64,000 bases of DNA from Przewalskia tangutica (lineage: Eukaryota > Streptophyta > Magnoliopsida > Solanales > Solanaceae). The translations under genes were made by a program, and so were the position numbers. Shown one piece after another: positions 24,131 to 34,654 of this stretch (position 1 is its first letter; the number at the start of each line of letters is the position of its first letter). The notes below the pieces were generated by a model that was not told where the DNA came from, searched no databases, and worked only from the letters and a program-made list of their open reading frames with translations. The stretch lies in the NCBI GenBank assembly GCA_029844215.1, contig CM056721.1:9932368-9996367 (forward strand). The letters run 5' to 3'.

Positions 24131-25252
24131 ATTTTCTTTGTCGCAATTTATGTGGTAGTTTTAATTGACGAGACGCGTCGTGAAGTTAATGATAGGCTAA
24201 AAGTTTGGAGGACGACCGCAGAGTTTAAATGTTTTAGGTTAAGCAGGATTAGGACGGAGTACATGGAGTGTAAGTTCAGTGACGTAATACATGAGACAGA
24301 TATGGACGTAAAGATCGAGATACAAGCTATACACAAAAGAGGAAGCTTCAAGTATCTTGGGTCCATAATGCAAGGAGCCATGGAGATTGCCGATGATATA
24401 GCACACCGTATTGGAGCAAGATGGATGAAATGGAGGCTTGCCTTTGGGTGTTTCGTGATAAGAAGGCGTCATCAAGACGGAAAGGTAAGTTCTACAGAGT
24501 GGTGGTTAGACCAGCATTGTTGTATGGGGCAGTATGCTGGCCAGTCAAGAACGTTCAAATTCAGAAAATAAAGGTAGCATAGATGAGGATGCTCAGATGG
24601 ATGTGTGATCATACTAGGAGAGATGTGATTAGGAATGATGTTAAACGGGACAAGGTCGTAGTGATTTATGTGGAGGACAAAATGAGGTAGGCGAGACTGA
24701 GATGATTCGGGCATGTGAAGAGGAGATATAAGGATGCACTTGTTAGGAGGTGTGAGATATTGACGGTAGCAGGTGTTAGGAGAGGTAGGCCGAAGAAGAA
24801 CAGAGAGAAGTGATTAATTTGACATGACACTACTTCAACTGACTGAGGACATGACTCTAGATAAGAAGATTTGGAGGTCGAGAATCAGGGTAAAAGGTTA
24901 GTGTGTAGTTGAGTTTTGTTGCACGATGTGTGAGAGGTAGGGGCCAACCTCTTCATATCATATTTTCCTTTTCTTAGTAGTATTGCTTAGGCATTACGTA
25001 GATCCCTACTCGTTAGGTGTGTATTAAGATGTGTTTCTTCATGATACATACTCTTTAGGTGTGTATTAATATGTGTTGCTTCATTTGCTTTGTATCTGTA
25101 CATTTTTATTGTCTTATTTGCCTTGCAATCTTGCATGTTTGAGCCGAGGGTCTATCGGAAATAACTTCTCTACCCCACAAAGATAGATGTAAGGTCTGCG
25201 TACATACTATCTTCCCCATATCTCACTTTGTGAGATTAGTATGTTGTTGTTG
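24131..25252 (+). pseudogene. 5'-truncated RTE-type LINE with (TTG)n tail
   Basis: The frame at 24140-24560 encodes the end of an RTE LINE reverse transcriptase region: FRLSRIRTEYMECKFSDV, KRGSFKYLGSIMQG, HRIGARWMKWRLAFG. Beyond a frameshift near 24540 come MRMLRWMCDHTR, VEDKMR and FGHVKRR remnants to about 24890. A 3' UTR then leads into GAGCCGAGGGTCTATCGG and ends in TTG repeats at 25243-25252. The 3' end is the same tail used by TS SINEs, which depend on this LINE type. Stops and frameshifts make it inactive. Confidence 0.85.
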
Positions 25253-27061
25253 TACAATTTATGTGGTAATTTTCGCTTTTTAACAATTAATTTACTAATT
25301 TTTTAACTTAAATTTAGATTAACTTAATATTTAAAAATTAAAATTTATATATTTTAAAACTATACGGTAGATACTAAATTATAATTCCTCTCATTTTAAT
25401 CAAACTTTATAGATTAGAATCTCTAAAAAAATAATAAAAAATGCCACAAAAAATTGAGAGGGGCAATATTACTTTACAATCATGTGCTCCCTCCCTATTT
25501 AAAACAAAACAAAAAAAGTGAAAAAGATCGATCAAATTTGCAGATCCATTCACCTACTTTGTAATGCACTTTCGGATTTCAATAATAATTAAAAAAAAAA
25601 AGGAGCATAGGTTGAATTTGGGCTCCACGTGCCAATTTTTTGTGTCAAACAACAAAGGTTTCTCGTCCCTGCAGCAGGCTGTAACTACCAATTTATGGGT
25701 GAAATTCCAGTGTTGATGGACGATGCGTGGACACTTGGTCAATTTTCTCCTTTTACTTTATTTGGTCTGCTGGTTCAGTTCTTGATTCAAAATGGGTAAT
25801 CTTTTTTGTTTCTTAATGGGGTTTTCCTGTTCTTGATTTCAAGATGCTGAAGGTGAGTGGATAGTTATTTTCCCTTTACACAAATTTCCACTTGTGTATC
25901 AACTTTCTTAAAATGAGGGGTAGGTATATGCCACTGATGATGGGACATCTAGTGGTTCCTCAGAAAATTCTTAGGCATAATAATCATATGTGGAGAGATG
26001 AATAGGAGTTGGCATGTGAGCGACTACTAGCATTTTATTTAAATGTATTTTGAAGAATCGATACTCATTCTTACAGTTTCGTCACTTGTGAAACTTGTAA
26101 TTTTCTCTGCTGCATTCATACACTGGAGAGGATGCTCAGCGGTATTGGAACTAAGCATTCCCTAAATTTACCAAAAAGATATGTCTGAAAAACAATGTGA
26201 AACACTTGGTGTCTAACTGATATGCTTGGGCTGAGCATCCCCCTCTTTGGACTTGGTGGAGCCTTGTGATAAATCTATACAAAGATTTTGAGCTCAAAAC
26301 ACTTGTTTCACCATGGAGCGTTTTCGTATCATGTATTGACTCTTCAATGATTGCTATCTCATGTATTCACTCTTCAATGATTGCTGCAGTTGGCTTGTGA
26401 CCGGCAATGTATTTGACCTTCCTGTAGCCAGGACCAGTAACCTTCATGACCTTGAAAGTTGTTGGGCTGATAGATCAAAGCGATGCAACAGACTTGACTA
26501 TCCACTAAATAAAGATTTTAATATCCCATGCTTGTCGTAAAAGAAGATGAACAAGGGGAAGCACTTGAATTTATGGCCCTCCTTTCCTTAAACTAGAGAA
26601 AACGTGCCCATTATCTTGTGGAGAAGCAGCAATGTGGCGCTGAAGGTCAACCACATAGATTATTTGGATCTAAAGGTTAAGACAGGAATTTGAGGCTTGA
26701 GGATAAGTTCTGACATTGGTAACCGGTTTACAAGAAGTGAATGCACATTCAAGTGAACTGTGAGTAACCTTTTCATTCAGATGCCATATGCATGCTTCCT
26801 TCTTCATTATCTCCCTTTTCTTTGGATATGGACGGAGGTAGATCATTTATCAAAAAAAGAAGTGAACTAACTCGGCTATTCTGGTTTCATCAGGTGCACA
26901 TTAGATTTGCTGTATTAGGAAATGGTGGACCAAATGGCTTAAACTTCTTTTGTGACCATCTGAGGGTAGAGCTTCAACAGCATGTGCTTTTCATCGGTAT
27001 GAACGAAGTTTAAGTGCCTAATGCTTTCAAACATGATAAAGGATCATAAAACAAAGCATTC
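25253..27061. other. Intergenic, no gene identified
   Basis: Low coding content. A 28-base imperfect direct repeat (ATGTATT.ACTCTTCAATGAT) occurs at about 26331 and 26359. A short unidentified frame on the minus strand at 26380-26480 is listed among the rejected items. Confidence 0.45.
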
Positions 27062-27253
27062 ATGTTCTTGCCTTGCTTTGCTTTGCTTTGCTTTGCCTTG
27101 CTTGCTTTCTTTGCTTGTGATTATGCTTTGTCTTGAGCCGAGGGTCTCCTGGAAACAGCCGCTCTACCTACCAAGGTGGAGGTAAGGTCTGCGTACACTC
27201 TACCCTTTCCACACCTCACGTTGTGGGATTTCACTGGGTATGTTGTTGTTGTT
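27062..27253 (+). repeat. TS SINE / RTE LINE 3' tail
   Basis: A CTTTG-rich run, then GAGCCGAGGGTCTCCTGGAA, CTACCTACCAAGGTGGAGG, GCGTACACTCTACCC, and a TTGTTGTTG end. It is well preserved and nearly matches the tail at 4703-4860. Confidence 0.8.
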
Positions 27254-28444
27254 CTATTACTTATCAAATTATTGGTTTGTTTAAACATAACTGAGAAGCT
27301 GTAAAAGTAACAAGACAAAAACTTAGTCTGCCAGAAAAAGCAGAAAACTTTTAAATGTAATCCGGAGTTTTTGGTTACTATATTTGAATTACTGTCCATC
27401 TTCTTCACTACTATGATCTAAACTCATTACCTTTGCCTCTTTTCCTCTGCCCTCCCCTCTGATTGATTTCTTTTTTCTTTCAAATGCTGATTAGTTTCTC
27501 TGTTATCTTCCCCTTTTTGTGCACCGGAAGATTTCCTGTTCATTCACCATAGGACATCATACACAGTATTCAATGAGTCATTAGTGGCACTCCAAGAAAT
27601 GAAACAGGAGACAAAAATGGTAAGCAGGACAAGAAATAATTATAGGGATCGTGAACTTCTTGAGGGAAGATTACTCGACTACTGAAGCACATCAGTCTCT
27701 GTGGTGCATCCTGTTGATAACATTATATTTTTCGTATAATGACTAAAGTTCCTGGTTAAGATGTCATCACTTGATGATGATAGTAGCCACTACGGCAAGT
27801 CGGCAACAGAATTTTTTTTATTTCTGAAGCGACGCCCACCTCCAACCATGAGATTGGGGGTTCAAGTTGCTGAGAGTTTAACCTCACACACGCACATATA
27901 TTTGATGATTGAAAACCTTTCCTCACCTCTACACCTCACATCTCTGACAAAGCTTTTTATCCATTTGCATCTGTATCTAATAGTTCGTCTTAATCATGTT
28001 CGGATAAATTTGGGGAACAAAAGTCGAGAAAGGTAAAATGAAGAAATGAAAGAAATTTTGCCATGGGTATATACAGAAAGAAATATATGGCAGAAGCAAA
28101 AGGAAAGATGGACAGCTAATAAAAGCAACAGCTAGGTTACACATTGAGAGCCAGTAGGCACTACTTAGAAATTAGAATTATCCAAGGGTGTTCATGTAAT
28201 ATGATATCTTATTCTATCCAAGCCTTTTTGTCTTTATTCTATTTTCCCAATTTAGCATTTTCCTTTGTGGTAAATTAATGTGGAGAACAATTTTATCCAC
28301 TTGGTTGTGAGTTGATTTAGATGTACTCTGCCTGAAACCATTCTCCAGACAGTGTTGTTGGGTTTCGAAGTTATCTATTTTATTTTTTTGTAGAAAAAAC
28401 TCTTTAGGGAAAGAATCGTGGGTTCAGGAGGCGGAGGAAATTAA
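27254..28444. other. Intergenic, no gene identified
   Basis: May include untranslated leader of the downstream transcription-factor gene. A SINE-like B-box motif (GGGGGTTCAAG) occurs at about 27857, too little to call an element. Confidence 0.4.
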
Positions 28445-28836
28445 GGGGTCGTTTGATACATGCATTAGCTTTGTGTATTACTAATACCTTGTTTGATATC
28501 CATTTTCAATCTATGTATAAATCCTATTTTGTATTATGCTATGCATAACTAATACCTAGCAAACCATGGTATTAGCAATGCAAGAGTTATTAATACATGC
28601 ATAAGCATGGTTAAAGACACAATTGCCCATGAAATCCCTAAAATAGTATAGTATGAAGGGTATTTTTGTAAACAACCAATTGTTTTTAAAAATCATACTA
28701 TGCATGTTATTTCTAATACACCAAACTAAACAACTGCATAACTAATGCAAGCATAACTAATCCCATTATTACTAATACCAGCATCACTAATACACTCTAT
28801 TCAACATTATTCTTATACACTCTACCAAACGACCCC
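28445..28836. mobile_element. Tourist-like MITE (392 bp)
   Basis: Perfect terminal repeats GGGGTCGTTTG / CAAACGACCCC and TAA target duplications at 28442-28444 and 28837-28839. Same family type as the copy in actin intron 2. Confidence 0.85.
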
Positions 28837-29686
28837 TAAGGCTTATATAGTCCTTAATCGGTTTTAAGAAAACTCACAGAAGGCATTTAATTTTGAATTA
28901 TTTTTTCAAAATTGTATGCTAATAATGCTTCTTGTTTGAACTCATATCTCACATTCTCATTTATGGATTTAGTGAGCGAAGTGTGAAAGCATTCTCATCA
29001 TCTGTTGCTTCCATCGTCCAGTTGTCATCAGCAACGGCCCTCGTTTTACAAACCTTGTTTCTATATTTAGTTCTCTTCTTTCTGGGCGATCAAAACAAGG
29101 TGGGTTCACGAAGCCCTCTCAGGGTAATCGCTTAATGCATGTGCTTCTTCCTTAGAAGTAAGTAAGAACCTATATTTTAAAGGCTTGAAAGATTTACTTT
29201 CTATTTCAAAATTCATCTTTCTTCTTTGTATCTGCATTGGTATGATGTGCTTGAATCAATTCTTTCCCTTTGCCAGTTCTTCATAACTAGGAATGTTTCT
29301 TGTGATTTGATTGTTTCCATTGAAATACCCATCAGTCCTTTTTTTGGTAAGTTAATCCCTAGGAGGAAATTTTATGTACTTTGTGTTATAAGGTCTCGTA
29401 GCCTCAGTACCCCCTTTTGTAGTTGCAGATCTAGTAAAGTCCAGAATCCACTTTTTTGCTTCTGTTTGTATGCATGAATTTAATCCTGCGAACTTGTATA
29501 TCTATTCTTTGATGAATGAGCAAAATCGTATGATTTGAATTTATTTGACTTTATTAATGGAGAGTGATAATTCATATAGCCGACCCAACTTGCTTGGATT
29601 GAGTTGTAGTTGTTGTTTACTTTATTAATGTTGCTGCTCTACTAATGTGAAACATAGATTCATCAGCTTGCTTTTTGTGGCTCCAG
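28837..29686. other. Upstream region of the trihelix gene
   Basis: No gene seen. A plausible 3' splice site (GTGGCTCCAG, ending 29686) suggests the trihelix transcript has an intron in its 5' UTR. Confidence 0.4.
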
Positions 29687-29719
29687 GATTAAGTGGACAG
29701 CTCGATTTGTTCTGGTTCA

Positions 29720-30877
29720 ATGCAAGTCGACCACCAACTAGCTGATCACCCTAACCAGGGGCCACTGGTTCTCGTGCAGCATGCTCCACTAGTGATGCCC
29801 TTTGGTGTAAGCAACATGGAAGGCATTGACCAAGAAATGCAGTTGTTTGATGCTGTCAAACTCAATAGAGTTGAGATGCCTGAAGCGTATCATGAGTGCT
29901 TGAATGATGTAAGAGAAGTCTCTGGACATACTGAAGAGAAGCAGCCAGTATATCAACGTATGAGATGGACAGATGAGATGGTTAAGCTTTTAATTACTGC
30001 TGTTTCTTACCTCGGAGATGATGCTTTGTCCAACGGGGTTTTCGTCAAGAAGGGTAAATGGAGGGCCATTTCCGGTGTTATGACTGAACGAGGTCATCGT
30101 GTGTCTCCTCAGCAATGTGAGGACAAGTTTAATGATCTGAACAAAAAATTCAAGAGACTGAATGATGTACTTGGGAGAGGCACTGCATGTAATGTCGTGG
30201 AGAACCCTGTGCTTCTGGAAACGATGGACCTATCTTACAATTTGAAAGAGGAAATGAGCAAGCTCATAGGTAGCAAACAATTGTTCTATCAAGAAATGTG
30301 CTCATACAACAATCGGAATAGATTATTCCTTCCCCTTGATCAGGAAGTTCAGCAATCTGTGCTGTTGGCTGTGAAGGGTAAATACAAGTATGAAACCGAA
30401 AGCATGTTGCAGGATTTGCCTTTGAAGAGGAAGATGAGAGGAGAAAAAAGAGCTTCAAATGTGGCCTGGGCATCTCTAGACTGTACCACTAAAGCAGATC
30501 CGAATTTGGTGCAATATATGCCTCCAAAGAAGAAAGTAGGAGGAGGAGAAAGAGATTTGGATGGTACCACTACATCAGATACAAATGTGCTTCATCCTGA
30601 TAACAATGGGATTCACGTTTCTAATAACAATGAGGAGAAAGAAATACAGGATGAGCATATTCTCCCTCACTTACTACAATTGCAATTGGAAGAACAAAAG
30701 CTACAGATTCAGGCCCAAATTCTGGAATTGGAGAAGCAGAGGTTCAAGTACATGAGGTTCTGCAGTAAACAAGAGAAGGAACTACAGAAGATGATGCTGG
30801 ATAATGAGGTTATCAAGCTTGAGAATCAGCGATTGGTGCTTGAACTCAAGCGTGGTGGACCGCAGCCTTTTGAGTGA
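29720..30877 (+). CDS. Trihelix / Myb-SANT-like transcription factor
   Basis: Single-exon frame of 385 residues from the ATG at 29720. The frame is open further upstream, and a GTG at 29693 in the sequence V-DSSICSG looks like a former ATG nine codons earlier. The DNA-binding region (about residues 80-165) starts at QRMRWTDEMVKLLITAV and includes KKGKWRAISGVM and SPQQCEDKFNDLNKKFKRL, the Trp-spaced three-helix pattern of trihelix proteins. Two basic stretches (KRKMRGEKR, PPKKK) may be nuclear localisation signals. The last 75 residues (LPHLLQLQLEEQKLQIQAQ onwards) form a Gln/Glu/Leu-rich coiled coil, probably for dimerisation. Family members bind GT-type promoter elements in the nucleus. Target genes cannot be told from sequence. 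Start choice is the main uncertainty. Confidence 0.87.
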   Translation: MQVDHQLADHPNQGPLVLVQHAPLVMPFGVSNMEGIDQEMQLFDAVKLNRVEMPEAYHECLNDVREVSGHTEEKQPVYQRMRWTDEMVKLLITAVSYLGDDALSNGVFVKKGKWRAISGVMTERGHRVSPQQCEDKFNDLNKKFKRLNDVLGRGTACNVVENPVLLETMDLSYNLKEEMSKLIGSKQLFYQEMCSYNNRNRLFLPLDQEVQQSVLLAVKGKYKYETESMLQDLPLKRKMRGEKRASNVAWASLDCTTKADPNLVQYMPPKKKVGGGERDLDGTTTSDTNVLHPDNNGIHVSNNNEEKEIQDEHILPHLLQLQLEEQKLQIQAQILELEKQRFKYMRFCSKQEKELQKMMLDNEVIKLENQRLVLELKRGGPQPFE

Positions 30878-31708
30878 ATCATGTACCAGTGCTGCAGTAT
30901 ACGTGGTCTGTACTTTAAGTACCTTCTTTTTAAACTTTCAATTTGTATTTTCTCATCTTGTTCAGGGTTTTCTATGTTTTGGTGTAGGATGTGCAAAGTT
31001 TTAATCTCGTCTTTTTTCGGCCTTATGACTGAACCATTACCCTGTTGGCACTAATTTGGGCTACTTTATTTATGATGTGTTTGATACTTCCATTTTGTTT
31101 CCTGCTTCTACCTATCTAAATGATAACTGGAAACTCCTTACCCCTGTGAATTTGTAAAAGGCTGGTTGAGTTATCACAGCCTTTATCACAATGCACTTAT
31201 GCTGCTGCATCTAGCTTAATCTTAATTGAAGTGATGTTGGAATATTACTAAGAAAAAAAAGAATTTCCTTTGGTTCTTATCACTTTGAATGGTGCTGGCA
31301 TCTATTGTTCTTCTGATGTGGTAGTAGTTTTTTCCATCTTACCAAATGCTGCTTGTGATGCTTGACTGGAACTTTGTATTTCCTTTCAGATAATTACTGG
31401 TTGTGATGTAGCTAGAGCTCTGGCCAGAACTTGTCAATGTTAGTCATTCTTTCCTTTTGCTATCTAGAAATTGGGAAGGCCTTATTGCTACACCTTTGCG
31501 CTATGGTTACTAACTAGAGAGAGGGGCAAATGCACAATCGCTGTGAGATATTTTACTTTTCTCATGCGTAGAACCTTTGAGACCCTGTAACCAACTTTTG
31601 ATGTGAATAGCTAGTTTGAGACAAAATGAAATTAGCTCTTTAGTGAGAACCTAATGTGGCTTCCTTTCTGAAATTGTAGAACAAAAACATGCTTGATCAG
31701 AAAAAGAT
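30878..31708. other. 3' UTR and intergenic sequence
   Basis: Probable 3' UTR of the trihelix gene, then unassigned sequence. Confidence 0.45.
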
Positions 31709-32541
31709 AAAATAGCCAAATGAGCCCTGACCGAAATCTCAACTACACACGTATACATTTTAAAATCGGAATATATATCCCCTTGAAACGTCACACCCAG
31801 ATATGTGTCACGTGTACATTTAAAAAAAACAACTTTATTTATTTATTTTCTTATTCTAAACTATTGTAAAGTTGCTGCTGCTGATGATAGACTGAAATTG
31901 ATTATGATAATAATCGGACATTTTTTGGGAAATTGATTCTATATTTTTTCTTCTGAATCTAACAGCACCTTCATCAATAACCATCATAGGGTTTTGTGGT
32001 TGCTTCGACTGTATCAAACTCTTGCTGTTTTGTATCACCAGAATTTTCTCTCCTAATTTTTTATTTCTCCTTCAAATTCGTTAATGTGCAGTGGTGGATG
32101 TTTTCCAATTGAAATGAAGTGATTAGTTCTAATTACTGATAATTAAATTTGTCTTCTCTATATTACTCCCTTGGCTGAAATGGAGTAAGAAGAGGTCGCG
32201 CAGCACCATTATTTCCGACTTCAAGCTCGTCAGAAAATCCAATTCGGTTCAATTCCGACTGATAATGGTGGGTGGTCGATGACACAACCACAAAAGCAAA
32301 AATGAAATAGAAGAGAGAAAAATAAAAAAAATACACTATTTAATTAAAACGAAAATATAATTAATTTTTTGTTTACACGTTTTTTGCAAATACACTTTCT
32401 TTGTCACTTCATACCACCTCAACACTTAGGGAGTAATATATTTCACTTTTAAAATGTTCAGTGATAATAAAACCCCCCGCAAAGATATAGTGTGTAGTTG
32501 AAATTTCGGTCAAACGTTGGGGGCTCATTTGGCCATTTTTT
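31709..32541. mobile_element. Non-autonomous TIR element (833 bp), family undetermined
   Basis: AAAATAGCCAAATGAGCCC at the left and the complement of GGGCTCATTTGGCCATTTTT at the right. Inverted similarity continues through the GACCGAAAT and TTGAAATTTCGGTC blocks. There is no transposase and no confident target duplication. The interior contains a GC-richer patch (32190-32290). A Mutator-like MITE is one possibility. Confidence 0.65.
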
Positions 32542-32832
32542 GAGAGAAAAACTTGTTTCCAAGCAAATTCTTGGCTGTATAGTTGAAGAATGAAATGCAG
32601 GGTGTGTGAATGATGAACAAACAATATAAAAAGAGTTAAAAAGGATGAAGAGAACTCCAATAATTCTATGAAATACCAAAGTACAAGATAGTTCAAAAAA
32701 AAAAATATCCACCTGAAAAATCCAGCCAATATGTTTTTGCTACAATTTTTCCTTGATCCTAAGGTAACCAACAAAATAACATAGGCATTATATCATTGAA
32801 GCTGAGCTTGAAAGCATGTCTTGTATTAGAGT

Positions 32833-33872
32833 CTATGTTGATTTTTCTTCAGCAGCTGGTTGTTTGGCATCAGTTTCATCTGATGCCTTTGCTTCTTCTG
32901 GTTTTTTGTCTGTGGTTTCCGAGCTCTTCTCATCTTTAACTGATGACTCCTTGGCTGCTTCATTCTGTGTCATTCATTTTCAAAGTATATTCAATATTAG
33001 TAACTCCAACCTGAAATAGTATTGCTACATTGTGTAAATAGTCTTATGTTGTACTCATTAGACCCAGAGATCAGTTACATTCAAAAACTTTTCACATTTT
33101 TGACACATGCAACAACTGTGTCACAGTCACAAGCAAGTTAGGGATCATCTATATTAGTCTCCAAGGGGATCATCTATATGAATCTCCAATGTACATGTCG
33201 CTCCATTTAAACCCACCCAAGTCCAATATAATCAAAAGAACAACATTAAGAACTAAATTAGTTTCTCGAACACTCGAGGTTCTCTTAAAATAAGCATTAC
33301 TTCAGCACTATCTGAAAAAGTGCACAATGCCAACAAGAACTAGTGGATTCTTCGAATCTCAACTTTGAGAGTGAGATTAATATTTGCTATATTGTATATT
33401 GGATGTTGAAACTAGTTATTCATCGAAATTTGATTATTTTAGTCCTTAATTCATGTATGTATGACATTTTAAAAAAAATCATGAATTGTGCACTTTACTT
33501 CTTGCGGCCCGTTAAAAATATCTACCTGAAGAAGCTCGTCCCTCTTTTTTGCGAGGAAGGACTTCGATTCATGCTTCTTGATGAAATCTAAGTTTGTGAT
33601 TATATATGATTATATTCATCACTCATTACCTCAATAAGAAAAAATATACATGTATACCTCAGTATGCAACGATCCAAGAGAATTGGATTTGTCAATATCC
33701 CCAGACACCTTCTCATCTTCACCTTCTTTTCTCCATCTTCTCCATTAACCTGCTTGTCAACGGTCGTCACCTCCGGGGCGGTGGTGGTGGTCTCCTCCTC
33801 TGGTTTCTCCGGCAGGGGGGCTGCCGTGGCATCAGCCTTTATGTCCTTTGGTACACTAGCACAAGCTCCCAT
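32833..33872 (-). CDS. Small myristoylated Lys/Glu-rich protein (unknown function)
   Basis: Minus-strand gene with exon 1 at 33872-33658 (donor GTATAC), exon 2 at about 33587-33526 (acceptor at 33588 or, to keep phase, at 33577), and exon 3 at 32964-32833 ending in a stop. The protein starts MGACASVPKDIKADA; Gly2 and the following residues fit an N-myristoylation site, and Cys4 could be palmitoylated, so membrane attachment is likely. The rest is a charged, low-complexity Pro/Glu/Thr/Lys protein (exon 3: NEAAKESSVKDEK to PAAEEKST). Exon 1 switches frame: it reads to NGEDGEKK in one frame, and then GEDEKVSGDIDKSNSLGS in the next, before the donor. One missing or extra base in the run around 33722-33732 would explain this (real frameshift or sequence error). 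No function is assigned. A broken second copy lies at 37920-38905. Confidence 0.65.
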
Positions 33873-34654
33873 TTTCTCCCTCTTTTTTGAGGAGAAATTG
33901 AAGTGTTGAAAGGAACTCTTAATGTTCCTCTCACAAACTCAACTATAATGCGGATTAGTTGGAGAAAGGAAGGTGAAAATATATATATAATGACTGCAAT
34001 TGATGAATATTCTTAACAAAAGAGAATTATATTAAAGAGTGGTGCATAGCAAACCATCTCGCAATAACATGCATAATACATAAATTGATGATTAATTTGG
34101 CATTATCGTTACTATTGTAGTATTTCAAAATTGAAAATAGTCCTGCAAGCCATTGGCAATATAGTTATGAAGTGACAAATAATATAGGTTCTGTGATAAT
34201 AATATTTCTCCGGGAATTAGGTTATATGATAATGTTTAATTTGACTTATATTTCTTGTATATGTAATAAATTATCGAGGCTTTGATTTAGTGGTAAAAGC
34301 GTCGGTTCTAAATTTGCTATTGTAGTAAAAAAAAAGGATAGAAGGTTGAATTCATTTTCCATTGAGTTTTATACCATAATTATCGGTTTAAAAAATAGAC
34401 TTACAAAACAGAATAATAAATGAATTTGAGGAATAGATCAATAAAATCTACTTTGCAAAATAGAATTTGGATTGACCTTGACTTCTTTACTTACCTGGCA
34501 TCTCCCTTTTCCACCTTTGTAATGAGTTCAAATTAGTAACGCTATAAATACAGAGTTGTGAAAACATAGCTTATATCCATACATATGCACTTTACTTCTC
34601 CCTTCAAGAAACCTTTAATCTTCCAAAAAAAATTGTTGGGTTCTTGAAAGGTTA

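Noticed and set aside
26380..26490. Minus-strand frame reading TGPGYRKVKYIAGHKP
   Set aside because: Looks protein-like but is short, has no flanking exons I could support, and no family was recognised.
33606..33909. Plus-strand frames opposite the myristoylated-protein exon
   Set aside because: Shadows of the minus-strand exon, which has a better start, splice sites and a duplicated copy.
34274..34380. tRNA-like TTTAGTGGTAAAAGCG and GGTTGAATTC in the UMAMIT upstream region
   Set aside because: Boxes are too degenerate and spaced too widely to call a tRNA gene or SINE; present in both units as part of the shared upstream sequence.
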